Origin: Pectobacterium brasiliense
GTDB lineage: Bacteria > Pseudomonadota > Gammaproteobacteria > Enterobacterales > Enterobacteriaceae
DNA length: 64,000 nucleotides
Direction of reading: 5' to 3'
NCBI RefSeq assembly: GCF_016950255.1
Contig: NZ_JACGFN010000001.1
Location: forward strand, 3,162,001-3,226,000
The position numbers and the translations under genes were made by a program. Under the pieces are notes generated by a model. That model was not told where the DNA came from, searched no databases, and was given only the letters and a program-made list of their open reading frames with translations. Shown one piece after another: positions 35,535 through 44,494 of the stretch. Each line of letters begins with the position of its first letter. Positions within the stretch are counted from its first letter, which is position 1.

Positions 35535-37193
35535 ATGGACGAAAAAAAACCTACGCGGCAACAGGATACGCAAAAACAGCAGAATATATGGCGCTACTGG
35601 CGTGGGCTCGGTGCCTGGAATGTGTATTTTTTGCTGAAATTTGCCCTGTTATGGTTTGGCTACCTGAATTTTCATCCGCTGCTTAATCTGGTCTTTCTGG
35701 CGTTTCTGCTGTTCCCAATCCCCAATGTCACGCTGCACCGCTGGCGTCATATTATTGCCATCCCGCTCGGTATCGGGCTGTTTTACCACGACACCTGGCT
35801 GCCGGGCATTAACAGTATTATCAGTCAGGGATCGCAGGTTGCGGGCTTTAGCGCAGCCTATTTGCTGGAGCTGTTAAACCGCTTCATTAACTGGCAAATG
35901 GTCGGTGCGGCGGCGGTGATTACCGTCGCCTACCTATTCTTCGCACAGTGGATTCGTATTACGGTGTTTACCGTGGCGGCGTTGGCGTGGTTAAACCTTG
36001 TCAATCTGGCGGGCCCAGCGGTGTCGTTGATGCCAGCGGTATCGACGGCGTCTGCTCCCTCGGCGGCGTCCCCGGCTGGCGGAGACGCTGCGCTGCCTGA
36101 GGCCACTTTACCGCCAACAAACGCCAATTTAACGGCTTATCTGAACCAGTTTTACACACGAGAAAAAGCGCGAGCCACGGCGTTCCCCGCTGCGCTGCCG
36201 CAGGATGCTCAGCCTTTTGATCTCCTGATTATCAATATCTGTTCGCTGTCGTGGTCGGATCTGGAAGTGGCGCAGCTAGAGAATCATCCGCTGTGGAAGA
36301 AGTTCGATATCCTGTTCAGCCAGTTTAACTCTGCCGCCGCTTACAGTGGGCCTGCGTCAATTCGCCTGCTACGGGCAAGCTGTGGTCAACAGTCTCATAT
36401 TGATTTGTATCAGCCGGTGAACCAACAGTGTTACTTGTTCAGTAATTTGGTGGCGCTGGGTTTTGAAGAGCAATTGATGCTCGATCATTCCGGCGTCTTT
36501 GGTAATTACCTGCGTGAGGTGCGTGAAGAGGGAGATATTCAGATCCCGATGCTGTCGCAGGAGGGCATTAGTCACCAGATTACCTCATTCGACGGCGAGC
36601 CGATTTATAACGATCTGGAATTGTTGAATCGCTGGCTGGGCGAGCGGGAGAAAGCGACGACGACACGTAACGCGACCTTCTTTAACCTGCTTCCGCTGCA
36701 CGATGGTAATCGCTTTGTGGGAAGCAAGCAGTCGGCGGACTATGCGCCACGCGCGAAGATTCTGTTTGACCAACTGGATGCGTTTTTTGACGTGTTGCAA
36801 AAGTCCGGCCGTAAAGTCATGGTGATTGTGGTGCCAGAGCACGGCGCAGCGCTGGCTGGGGATAAGATGCAAATGTCTGGTCTGCGCGATATTCCCAGTC
36901 CGAGCATCACGCATGTTCCCGTCGGCGTGAAACTGTTTGGCCTACAGGCACCGCATCAGGGCAATGCGCTGGAGATTGCGTCGCCGAGCAGCTATCTGGC
37001 AATTTCGGAGCTGGTGGCGCGCATGGTCGACGGCAAAGTGTTCACCGCGCCGTCTGTTGACTGGCAAACGCTGACGAGCGCACTGCCGCAAACGGAAGCG
37101 ATCTCGGAAAATGAGAACGCTATCGTGATGCAATATCAGGGAAAACCTTACATTCGTCTGAACGGCGGAGACTGGGTGCCTTACCCGCAATAA
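35535..37193 (+). CDS. bcsG: BcsG, cellulose phosphoethanolamine transferase
   Basis: A 552-residue inner-membrane enzyme with N-terminal helices (FLLKFALLWFGYL; FLAFLLFPIP) and a periplasmic alkaline-phosphatase-like domain that transfers phosphoethanolamine from phosphatidylethanolamine to cellulose. Seen: the nucleophile Ser in AAYSGPASIRLLRASCGQ, and the metal-binding segment VPEHGAALAGDKMQM. An Ala/Pro-rich linker (about 170-210) separates the halves. The true start is the ATG at 35535 just after the bcsF stop; the frame is open further upstream inside bcsF but gives no extra domain. Length matches E. coli BcsG (559). The product would be pEtN-cellulose. Confidence 0.94.
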   Translation: MDEKKPTRQQDTQKQQNIWRYWRGLGAWNVYFLLKFALLWFGYLNFHPLLNLVFLAFLLFPIPNVTLHRWRHIIAIPLGIGLFYHDTWLPGINSIISQGSQVAGFSAAYLLELLNRFINWQMVGAAAVITVAYLFFAQWIRITVFTVAALAWLNLVNLAGPAVSLMPAVSTASAPSAASPAGGDAALPEATLPPTNANLTAYLNQFYTREKARATAFPAALPQDAQPFDLLIINICSLSWSDLEVAQLENHPLWKKFDILFSQFNSAAAYSGPASIRLLRASCGQQSHIDLYQPVNQQCYLFSNLVALGFEEQLMLDHSGVFGNYLREVREEGDIQIPMLSQEGISHQITSFDGEPIYNDLELLNRWLGEREKATTTRNATFFNLLPLHDGNRFVGSKQSADYAPRAKILFDQLDAFFDVLQKSGRKVMVIVVPEHGAALAGDKMQMSGLRDIPSPSITHVPVGVKLFGLQAPHQGNALEIASPSSYLAISELVARMVDGKVFTAPSVDWQTLTSALPQTEAISENENAIVMQYQGKPYIRLNGGDWVPYPQ

Positions 37194-37199
37194 TCTCAC

Positions 37200-37236
37200 C
37201 CCGATCACTTGATCGGGTAGGCGAGAATCCTACCCG
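37200..37236 (+). terminator. Hairpins after bcsG
   Basis: CCCGATCACTTGATCGGG and, overlapping it, CGGGTAGG-N7-CCTACCCG followed by ATTCTT. These are mutually exclusive stems that probably end the bcsEFG transcript. The remaining 290 bases up to the next gene hold no gene that I can see. Confidence 0.55.
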
Positions 37237-37529
37237 ATTCTTCAGTCTGCTCCCCGAATAGCGATACTGGCTTATGCAGGGGATATCCCCTATTCTGAGG
37301 CCGCGTTATCGCTGTTGCCAAAGGTAGCCTAGGATTAAGATGAAATCCCCCGAACATCAGCAGAAAACAGCGTTAAGGCGGCGATAAGCTGCCTTATACT
37401 ATTTGCCGCGTGTAAATCGTGTTGCTGTGTGTAACGCGTGCGCATTTTTCGCGTTGTATATTGCTCACCTATTTGTTGTTTGGTGGGCCAGGTATTCAGG
37501 TCTGCATAAAAGGTTGACGGAGAAAGCGC

Positions 37530-38714
37530 TTGCGGCTCAGACGTTCATTAACGATTAAACAGATGACAGCCGTGTCTGCCGTGGCACTGGTGACGATCAG
37601 CCTGTTTATCGTCATACAGCTTTTTCACTTTGTGCATCAGCGCCGTGAAGATTATGCCAAGCAGTTGGAGAGCATCGCGTATTCCGTGCGTCAACCGCTG
37701 ACGGATGCGGTGTTACAAGGGGAAGTGCAGCGGGCGGGCAATATTCTGGACAGCTTATTACCCGTTGCCTTTCTGAGCCGTGCAGATGTGCTGCTGCCGG
37801 ATGATTTCCAGACGCTGCACGCGAATTTCCCGAAAGAGCGGCCGGTGCCAGACTGGATCGCACGGGTCTTTAAGCTGCCTATCCGCATCTCTATTCCGCT
37901 CTATTCGCCACCGCAGACGCAGTATTCGGCTCCGCTGGCGCATCTGGTGTTGCAGGCGGATTCCTACCGGATGTATCAATTTATCGTCAGCACCTTTTCA
38001 ACCATGTTGGCGACGTATCTGCTGCTGGCGCTGATTATGTCGATCGCCATTACCTGGTGCATTAACCGCCTGCTGATACACCCGCTGCGTGGGATTATTG
38101 TCGAGTTACAGAATCTCCCGCCGGATGACATGCTCCACCGTCAACTTACGCTGCCGCCCTGGCATCAGGACGATGAGCTGGGCGCGCTGGTGCGCAGCTA
38201 TAACCGCAATCAACAGCTGCTGGCGCAGTCGCTTTCTGTAGGAACGGAAGGCGCGGGGCTGCCGGACAAAGCGCACTTCATGCGACGCCTTGAACAGCGT
38301 CTGGCCGATGCGACACCGTTTAGTCTGCTGGTTTTCGGGCTTGATTCGTCCGCCAGCAAGCAGGGTAAGGTAGACATGCTGGCGAAGCAGCTCAGCGCGG
38401 CGATTGAAGAACAGAACGAGGCTGGGCTCATCTATCTGGCGCGTCTCGACTGTGATGAGTTCGCTATCATCGGGAAGCAGCTGCAATCCGCCGGACAGGC
38501 GCAAGATTGGGCGCAAAACGTGATGCTGGCGATTAATTCTCCCTTTTTACCGGCGGGCTCTCAGCCTGCGCGGGCTGTCAGCGTCGGAATCCTTACCATT
38601 ACCGATCCTCGACCCGAGGACGCGGCACTGCTTTTATCACAGGCACGTTTTGCTATGCAGCTGGCGAGGCGTGATAAAAAATCCGGGCTTCATTCTCTCA
38701 CGGTGCCTTCCTGA
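37530..38714 (+). CDS. hmsP: HmsP-like (YhjK) protein lacking the EAL domain
   Basis: A 394-residue inner-membrane protein matching the N-terminal part of HmsP/YhjK: a helix (VALVTISLFIVIQLFHFV), a periplasmic sensor (about 35-150), a second helix (LLLALIMSIAITWCI), a HAMP linker and a degenerate GGDEF domain with LDCDEF in place of the active site. HmsP is usually about 650 residues with a C-terminal EAL phosphodiesterase that limits c-di-GMP-dependent polysaccharide. Here the frame stops with TGA right after the GGDEF-like fold, and no EAL remnant is seen downstream. The start is TTG at 37530 with GGAG nine bases upstream. Residual role, if any, would be structural or regulatory. Confidence 0.82.
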   Translation: MRLRRSLTIKQMTAVSAVALVTISLFIVIQLFHFVHQRREDYAKQLESIAYSVRQPLTDAVLQGEVQRAGNILDSLLPVAFLSRADVLLPDDFQTLHANFPKERPVPDWIARVFKLPIRISIPLYSPPQTQYSAPLAHLVLQADSYRMYQFIVSTFSTMLATYLLLALIMSIAITWCINRLLIHPLRGIIVELQNLPPDDMLHRQLTLPPWHQDDELGALVRSYNRNQQLLAQSLSVGTEGAGLPDKAHFMRRLEQRLADATPFSLLVFGLDSSASKQGKVDMLAKQLSAAIEEQNEAGLIYLARLDCDEFAIIGKQLQSAGQAQDWAQNVMLAINSPFLPAGSQPARAVSVGILTITDPRPEDAALLLSQARFAMQLARRDKKSGLHSLTVPS

Positions 38715-38772
38715 GTATTTGCAGGTAACGCAAATGTTACTTTTCATAGAAATGTTTCCTGAGCGGCACATT

Positions 38773-38787
38773 CCCCGTATGACGGGG
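38773..38787 (+). terminator. Small hairpin after hmsP-like gene
   Basis: CCCCGT-ATG-ACGGGG, 59 bases after the stop, followed by GTTTGAGGGCTTTT. A weak intrinsic terminator or part of the dctA control region. Confidence 0.4.
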
Positions 38788-38826
38788 GTTTGAGGGCTTT
38801 TCAAGGCAATATCACTGCCGAAAAAA

Positions 38827-38870
38827 TGTGCATCTGTTACAAGTAAATTGCATTGATGTTTCTTTATAAT
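38827..38870 (+). promoter_or_regulatory. CRP-type promoter of dctA
   Basis: TGTGC-ATCTGT-TACAA (38827-38842) is a partial CRP site (seven of ten half-site bases), and a perfect TATAAT lies at 38865-38870. The implied start near 38877 is 42 bases from the CRP centre, class II geometry. E. coli dctA is CRP-dependent. A leader of about 157 bases follows. The rest of the 319-base gap shows no gene. Confidence 0.5.
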
Positions 38871-39033
38871 TCCTGCTGACGTGATTCAGCTCTTGTTTTT
38901 AACCTATCGTTCACAAACTAAACTTATAAAACATTCTCAGCTTGTTATTGCAATGTTACTTTCCGGCGCAATCACAGGCGGCATTTTCGTACCCTATTCC
39001 CCTCCTGTGTTTTCCCCACCATAGGACGTATGT

Positions 39034-40326
39034 ATGAAAACATCAATTTTTAAAAGTCTTTATTTTCAAGTTCTTGCCGCCATTACAATAGGGATACTGT
39101 TGGGGCATTTCTACCCCCAGCTTGGTGAGCAAATGAAGCCGCTGGGCGATGGGTTTGTTAAATTAATTAAAATGATTATTGCGCCGGTTATCTTCTGTAC
39201 GGTAGTTACCGGTATCGCAGGCATGGAAAGTATGAAGTCGGTCGGTCGTACTGGTGCGGTCGCTCTGCTGTATTTTGAAATCGTGAGTACGATTGCGCTG
39301 ATTATCGGTCTGGTCGTGGTTAACGTGGTGCAACCTGGCGTGGGCATGAACATCGACCCAAGTACGCTTGATGCGTCTGCGGTGGCGGTTTATACCCAAC
39401 AGGCTTCGCAACAGGGTCTGATTCCGTTCCTGATGGATGTAATTCCGGCGAGTGTGGTCGGTGCGTTTGCCAGCGGTAATATCTTGCAGGTTCTGCTGTT
39501 TGCCGTAATGTTCGGCTTTGCTCTGCACCGCCTAGGGGCAAAAGGCAAAGTGATTTTTGACGTGATCGACAGCTTCTCCAAGGTCATTTTCGGCGTCATT
39601 AACATGATCATGAAACTGGCTCCGCTGGGTGCGTTCGGTGCAATGGCCTTCACCATCGGTAAATATGGTGTCGGTACGCTGATACAGCTGGGACAGCTGA
39701 TCGCTTGCTTCTACATCACCTGTGTTCTGTTCGTGTTTCTGGTGTTGGGCAGTATTGCCAGAGCGACAGGCTTCAGTATCTTCAAATTCATTCGCTACAT
39801 CCGTGAAGAACTGCTGATCGTACTGGGCACATCCTCTTCTGAATCCGTGCTGCCACGTATGCTGGAGAAGATGGAGAAGGTCGGTTGTAAAAAATCGGTC
39901 GTTGGTCTGGTTATTCCTACCGGATACTCGTTCAACCTTGATGGCACTTCCATCTATCTGACAATGGCCGCGGTATTTATCGCTCAGGCGACCAACAGCC
40001 ACATGGATATCTGGCATCAGATTACCCTTCTGGTGGTACTGCTGCTGTCCTCTAAAGGTGCAGCGGGCGTGACGGGAAGTGGATTCATCGTGCTGGCGGC
40101 AACGCTGTCTGCCGTGGGCCACCTGCCTGTTGCCGGTCTGGCGTTGATTCTGGGTATTGACCGCTTTATGTCAGAAGCCCGTGCGCTGACCAACCTGATT
40201 GGTAACGGTGTGGCGACCATCGTGGTAGCAAAATACTGCCGCGAGCTGGACGAGAAGAAACTGGATGCTGAGCTGTCTGGCACCAACAAGAACGATAATG
40301 GGATTACACCGACTGCACAGTCATAA
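39034..40326 (+). CDS. dctA: C4-dicarboxylate transporter DctA
   Basis: A 430-residue sodium/dicarboxylate symporter (DAACS family) that takes up succinate, fumarate, malate and aspartate across the inner membrane under aerobic conditions. Seen: about eight hydrophobic segments, the Ser-rich reentrant motif [36 protein letters not shown] with the transport-site NLDGT, and [17 protein letters not shown], all hallmark substrate and cation-binding loops. The length equals E. coli DctA (428). A strong terminator follows. Confidence 0.97.
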   Translation: MKTSIFKSLYFQVLAAITIGILLGHFYPQLGEQMKPLGDGFVKLIKMIIAPVIFCTVVTGIAGMESMKSVGRTGAVALLYFEIVSTIALIIGLVVVNVVQPGVGMNIDPSTLDASAVAVYTQQASQQGLIPFLMDVIPASVVGAFASGNILQVLLFAVMFGFALHRLGAKGKVIFDVIDSFSKVIFGVINMIMKLAPLGAFGAMAFTIGKYGVGTLIQLGQLIACFYITCVLFVFLVLGSIARATGFSIFKFIRYIREELLIVLGTSSSESVLPRMLEKMEKVGCKKSVVGLVIPTGYSFNLDGTSIYLTMAAVFIAQATNSHMDIWHQITLLVVLLLSSKGAAGVTGSGFIVLAATLSAVGHLPVAGLALILGIDRFMSEARALTNLIGNGVATIVVAKYCRELDEKKLDAELSGTNKNDNGITPTAQS

Positions 40327-40350
40327 TTCCGATACGGTTTTCTAAATCAG

Positions 40351-40388
40351 TTCCCCACGGCGTTAACGCCCCGTGGGGGAATTTTTTT
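40351..40388 (+). terminator. Terminator after dctA
   Basis: TCCCCACGG and CCGTGGGGGA enclose the palindrome GCGTTAACGC, followed by ATTTTTTT. A textbook intrinsic terminator. Confidence 0.9.
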
Positions 40389-40668
40389 GTCTGCCAACAC
40401 GTCGAACCAAACCGTTTCCCTTCCTTTTCTTACCCGCCCTGAAACGTAAAAATATTGTTAAATATGACTATTTTTACCTTTTTTGCTGATTATTTCGTCT
40501 TCTGGAGTGACATAGACAAAAGCGCGCTGTCCAAGGGAATGGTACACTTCGCGTCTTTAATTTTTTCCGTGATATATCCACGAGAGTGTGCGGTGGCAGA
40601 CGCAAGGCCACCATAATGATCAACAATAACCACATTATTATGTTGGATAGCTATGAGTAGGGGTTCAC
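40389..40668. other. Intergenic region before yhjJ
   Basis: 280 AT-rich bases after the dctA terminator and before yhjJ. It must hold the yhjJ promoter, but no hexamer pair stands out, and I see no gene. Confidence 0.5.
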
Positions 40669-42186
40669 ATGCAGGGCACCAAAAAGGCGCTTTTCGTTGG
40701 TGGTTTGTTGCTGGCCGTGGTCAGCAGCGGCGTGCAGGCTGAAGCACTACAGCCCGATCCTGCCTGGCAGCAGGGTAAGCTTGATAATGGTTTTACCTGG
40801 CAGTTATTAACCACACCACAGCGCCCCGGCGATCGGGTTGAGCTGCGTCTGGTTGTGAATGCTGGGTCGCTGCTGGAAAACGCCCAGCAGGTAGGTTTTG
40901 CCCATTTTCTTCCCCGTCTGGCCTTAGCGCCCGGCGATAAGCTGTCCGCTGCCCAGCAGCCTTCTATGTGGATGCGGGATGCTAACAGCTCACGCGTCCT
41001 GCCTCCGGTCATTGTCTCGTATGACTTCACATCGTATAACCTGAGTTTGCCGAATAATCGCCCCGAATTGCTGAAAGAAGCGCTGGCGTGGCTTTCGGAA
41101 AGCGCAGGGCAGATGACGTTCGACGAAAAAAGCCTACAGGCTGCGTTGAAGGTGCCCGATCAGGTGGCAACCTTTCCGATTAACCCACAGGATCCGAGCT
41201 GGCGCTATCGTCTGAAAGGCTCACCCCTGCTGGCGCACGATCCTGCTCAGGACGTCAAACCGCCGTTGAATGGCGAGCAGCTCCAGCAGTTTTATAAAAC
41301 CTGGTATACGCCAGATGCGATGACGCTCTACATCGTCGGTCATGTGGATAACCGCAGCGTGATCGAGCAGATCGGGAAAGCCTTCTCCCCGCTGGAAGGG
41401 AAACGTGAAGCGCCCGCGCCGTTGCCGACACTGAGCCCGCTACCGCCGCAGGCGATCAGCCTGATGAATAACAACGTCCAACAGGATACGCTGTCGCTGA
41501 TGTGGGATGCCCCGTGGCACCCGATTCGTGAATCGCAGGCGCTGGTTCGCTACTGGTTGGGTGATATGACGCGGGAAGCGATGTTCTGGCGCCTACAGCA
41601 GGCGCTGGAGAAGAGCCCGCTGAAGAGCAACAATCTCCGCTTCGACTGCAATGTGTTTTATACCCGTTCTCAGTGCGCGATTCATATGGATGTCCCGAAT
41701 AGTGAGGGCGTTGAGCCGGGCGTGACGTTTATGGCGCGTGAGCTGGCGACGCTGCGTGAAAAAGGGCTGACACAGCAAGAGTTTGATGCGCTGATTGCGC
41801 GCAAGACGGACGAGCTGAACAAGCTGTTTGCGACCTATGCGCGGACCAGCACGGACATCCTGATGGATCAGCGATTGCGCTCCCAACAGAATGGCGTCGT
41901 AGATATTTCTCCCGAGCAGTATCAGAAACTGCGCCAGACCTATCTGTCCGCGTTGACGCTCGATATGCTGAATCAGGAACTGCACCAGCAGCTGGTACAG
42001 GATACAACGCTGATGTTGATCCAACAGCCTGGTGAACCGGAAGCGAATATGAAAGCGTTGCAGGAAGCCTACGACCGGATTATGACACCAGCGACCGAGC
42101 CGGTTGCCAGCGCCGCGGCGGCTGCGCCTGAAGGTGCCATTCCTGAAGGAACGAAACCGCAGGAAACGGCACCTGCTGCACAGTAA
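40669..42186 (+). CDS. yhjJ: YhjJ, periplasmic M16-family peptidase-like protein
   Basis: A 505-residue protein with a signal peptide (LFVGGLLLAVVSSGVQAE) and an M16 (pitrilysin-like) fold: the N-terminal domain (LDNGFTWQLLTTPQRPGDRV, VNAGSLLENAQQVGFAHFL) and a second domain (YKTWYTPDAMTLYIVGHVD). The zinc motif HxxEH is absent: the expected position reads FAHFLPRLAL. The protein is therefore probably not a zinc protease and may be a non-catalytic partner. The C-terminus is Ala/Pro-rich. Position next to dctA and kdgK matches E. coli yhjJ. Function unknown. Confidence 0.87.
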   Translation: MQGTKKALFVGGLLLAVVSSGVQAEALQPDPAWQQGKLDNGFTWQLLTTPQRPGDRVELRLVVNAGSLLENAQQVGFAHFLPRLALAPGDKLSAAQQPSMWMRDANSSRVLPPVIVSYDFTSYNLSLPNNRPELLKEALAWLSESAGQMTFDEKSLQAALKVPDQVATFPINPQDPSWRYRLKGSPLLAHDPAQDVKPPLNGEQLQQFYKTWYTPDAMTLYIVGHVDNRSVIEQIGKAFSPLEGKREAPAPLPTLSPLPPQAISLMNNNVQQDTLSLMWDAPWHPIRESQALVRYWLGDMTREAMFWRLQQALEKSPLKSNNLRFDCNVFYTRSQCAIHMDVPNSEGVEPGVTFMARELATLREKGLTQQEFDALIARKTDELNKLFATYARTSTDILMDQRLRSQQNGVVDISPEQYQKLRQTYLSALTLDMLNQELHQQLVQDTTLMLIQQPGEPEANMKALQEAYDRIMTPATEPVASAAAAAPEGAIPEGTKPQETAPAAQ

Positions 42187-42220
42187 TTCGTTAATCAGTC
42201 AGTCATTAATCAGTAAATAG

Positions 42221-42245
42221 AAAAGGCCGCGATTGCGGCCTTTTA
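42221..42245. terminator. Bidirectional terminator between yhjJ and kdgK
   Basis: AAAAGGCCGC-GATT-GCGGCCTTTT, a perfect hairpin flanked by A and T runs that serves both convergent genes. Confidence 0.92.
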
Positions 42246-42268
42246 CTTATTATCACGCGACAGCCTGT

Positions 42269-43201
42269 TTATGCAGGCATTGCCTCTAGCGGGATAATTG
42301 CGCCACGGTATTGAATGACCGTGCTGGCCGTCAGGTGACCGCGCTGTGCGGCTTCCTGTGTGCTACCGCCGTTCAGACGTACTGCCAGATAACCTGCGCT
42401 GAAAGAGTCGCCTGCGGCGGTGGTATCGACCACTTTCTCTTTTGGCAGTTTGATCGCAGGGACATCAACCAGCTCCTGTCCGCGTTCAGACACGATGCAG
42501 GAATCGGCACCGCGTTTGATGACGACTTCGTTGACGCCCAAACCGTGCGTCCGATCCAGCACTGCTTCCAGCGGCTTCGTGCCCCACAGCATGTCTTCGT
42601 CATCCAGTGTCAGGAAAGCGATATCAGTACAGGACAGAATGTCGGTGTAGGCCTGCTGCGTTTCTTCTTTGCTCTGCCACAGACGTGGACGGTAGTTGTT
42701 ATCAAAAATCACTTTACCGCCGTTAGCGCGGCAGGCGCGCAGCAGGGCGAGAAGGCGCTGACGGCTTTCTGGGTTCAGAATCGCCAGACTGATGCCGCTC
42801 AGGTAGAGATAGTCAAACTGTGCCAGCGACTGACCGATTTTTTCTGCTTCCGGGCTGTCCAGCCAGTAGCGGGCCGCGGCATCATTACGCCAATAGTAGA
42901 ATGTACGCTCGCCGCTATCGTCGGTTTCAATGAAGTATAAACCGGGCAGCTTGTTGTCCAGTCGCTGAATCAGGTCGGTTTTCACCCCTTCTTTCTGCCA
43001 GGCAGCCACCATCTCGGTACTGAAGCTATCGGTACCGAGCGCAGTCACGTAATGCACGCCCAGCTTATCAGCGTTTACCTGACGGGCAATGTAAACGGCA
43101 GTGTTCAGCGTATCGCCGCCAAATCCACGGTTAAGATCCGTGCCCTTCTGCGACAGTTCGATCATGCATTCGCCGATTACGGCAATGTTAGTAGTTGTCA
43201 T
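42269..43201 (-). CDS. kdgK: 2-dehydro-3-deoxygluconokinase KdgK
   Basis: A 310-residue PfkB-family sugar kinase that phosphorylates 2-keto-3-deoxygluconate (KDG) to KDPG, the step by which pectate and glucuronate breakdown enters the Entner-Doudoroff pathway. Seen: N-terminal NIAVIGECMIELSQKG, the glycine-rich GGDTLNTAVYIAR, and the PfkB signature DTTAAGDSFSAGYLA with the catalytic Asp. The frame extends to 43282, but ATG 43201 gives the family N-terminus. A KdgR-type operator lies 86 bases upstream, so the gene should be derepressed when KDG accumulates during pectin degradation. Confidence 0.96.
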   Translation of the reverse strand: MTTTNIAVIGECMIELSQKGTDLNRGFGGDTLNTAVYIARQVNADKLGVHYVTALGTDSFSTEMVAAWQKEGVKTDLIQRLDNKLPGLYFIETDDSGERTFYYWRNDAAARYWLDSPEAEKIGQSLAQFDYLYLSGISLAILNPESRQRLLALLRACRANGGKVIFDNNYRPRLWQSKEETQQAYTDILSCTDIAFLTLDDEDMLWGTKPLEAVLDRTHGLGVNEVVIKRGADSCIVSERGQELVDVPAIKLPKEKVVDTTAAGDSFSAGYLAVRLNGGSTQEAAQRGHLTASTVIQYRGAIIPLEAMPA

Positions 43202-43286
43202 CACTTTTGGCCTGTTTGAAAAGCTGGGTATAAAAAATGCGGAAATTAACGTCAGTCTCAACATTACGCGAGACTGAGTCAATAGC

Positions 43287-43305
43287 CTTGAAACGATGTT
43301 TTATT
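43287..43305 (-). promoter_or_regulatory. KdgR operator upstream of kdgK
   Basis: CTTGAAACGATGTTTTATT matches the soft-rot KdgR-box consensus AATRAAAYRNYRTTTYATT at 17 of 19 positions. It lies 86 bases upstream of the kdgK start. KdgR represses pectinolysis and KDG genes in Pectobacterium and Dickeya; binding here is inferred. Confidence 0.75.
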
Positions 43306-43348
43306 TTTTCATGACGCAGATCGGAAAACCAGTGCTTTCACGCTGCTT

Positions 43349-44365
43349 TTAGCGATCGGAAGGGGGTGCTTTCTCTTGCTCATTCTTATCCGTCGAGGTG
43401 TCGCCTTTGTAGTTCGCCGTGGCGATCCAGGCGGCGCAGAAGAGTGTCAGACGAGCAAAGAAATAGAAGAACGCCATCAGACCAATGACCGAACCGAACG
43501 CGGCACCGGAAGGTGAGCTGGCCAGTTTAGGCAGCGCGACGGTCATCGCGAACTTGATCACTTCAAAGCCCACTGCGGCGATCAGCGTGCCGCGAAAGAG
43601 TGCTTTGCGTTTGGGTTTATGGCGCGGTAAAACGAAAAATATCCACAGGAATAACAGATAGTTGGCGAAGATGGAGATCGACAGGGCAATCAGCGTCAAC
43701 GCGGGGCGCAGCCACTCGATGCCATCCAGCCCCAGCGCGGTCACAATCATGTTTTGCGCGGTGCCAGCAACGGAGGTCAGGAAAAGCGTAATGATAAGTG
43801 CAATGACCAGACCGGTCAGCGACAGGAAATCCCGCGTGTACTGAAAGTAAATCTTCTCTTCATCTTTCGGGTTCCGTTCCCACACGTCGCGCGACTGGGC
43901 GCGAATCGCCTCACGCAGGTTTCCCATCCAACTGATGCCAGAATAGAGCGCGATCAGCAAACCGGTAATCCCTACGGTAGTACGCTGCTGCACGGCGGTG
44001 TTAACGGTACTTTTCAGCGTATTGGCCAGATTAGGATCGCTGATACTGTTGACGATACGGTTAATCAGCCCCGTCAGCAGGTCAGGGTTTGAGGCCAGCA
44101 CAAAACCCACGGCGGCAAAAGACACCATGAGAATCGGGATCAGCGACAGAAAGGAAAAATAGGTAATGGCCGCGCCAAACTGGTTGCCCATCCGATCGTT
44201 AAAACGTTCGCCCGCGCGAATCAGGTGCGCCACGCTGGGGATCGCCTGAATGCGTGCGGCCAGACGCTTACTCTTGTCCAGAAACGAGAGGGGTTTCTGT
44301 GGTGATTGATCCCCTTCTGGGGTTGACGATGTTGACTGGCGTTCCGGGTCTGCCGGTGCAGGCAT
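43349..44365 (-). CDS. yhjD: YhjD, YihY/BrkB-family inner-membrane protein
   Basis: A 338-residue multi-pass inner-membrane protein of the YihY/BrkB family with about six hydrophobic segments. The SVAHLIRAGERFNDRMGNQF stretch followed by GAAITYFSFLSLIPILMVSF matches E. coli YhjD, which has been linked to lipid A/lipopolysaccharide export when MsbA is bypassed; the family function is otherwise unclear. The N-terminal 30 residues are Pro/Ser-rich and cytosolic, and the tail is charged. It reads toward kdgK with the KdgR site between them, and its own promoter faces yhhS. Confidence 0.88.
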   Translation of the reverse strand: MPAPADPERQSTSSTPEGDQSPQKPLSFLDKSKRLAARIQAIPSVAHLIRAGERFNDRMGNQFGAAITYFSFLSLIPILMVSFAAVGFVLASNPDLLTGLINRIVNSISDPNLANTLKSTVNTAVQQRTTVGITGLLIALYSGISWMGNLREAIRAQSRDVWERNPKDEEKIYFQYTRDFLSLTGLVIALIITLFLTSVAGTAQNMIVTALGLDGIEWLRPALTLIALSISIFANYLLFLWIFFVLPRHKPKRKALFRGTLIAAVGFEVIKFAMTVALPKLASSPSGAAFGSVIGLMAFFYFFARLTLFCAAWIATANYKGDTSTDKNEQEKAPPSDR

Positions 44366-44494
44366 TGCGTTTCTCCTGTGTTCGGGATTAGTTTATTAGC
44401 ATAAGGTTGATTATAACCAACAATATAAGAATGTTACTTTTCGATGTTTTTCTGAACGTACGTCATACACGGACGTTAAGCGAGTGAATTTTCC

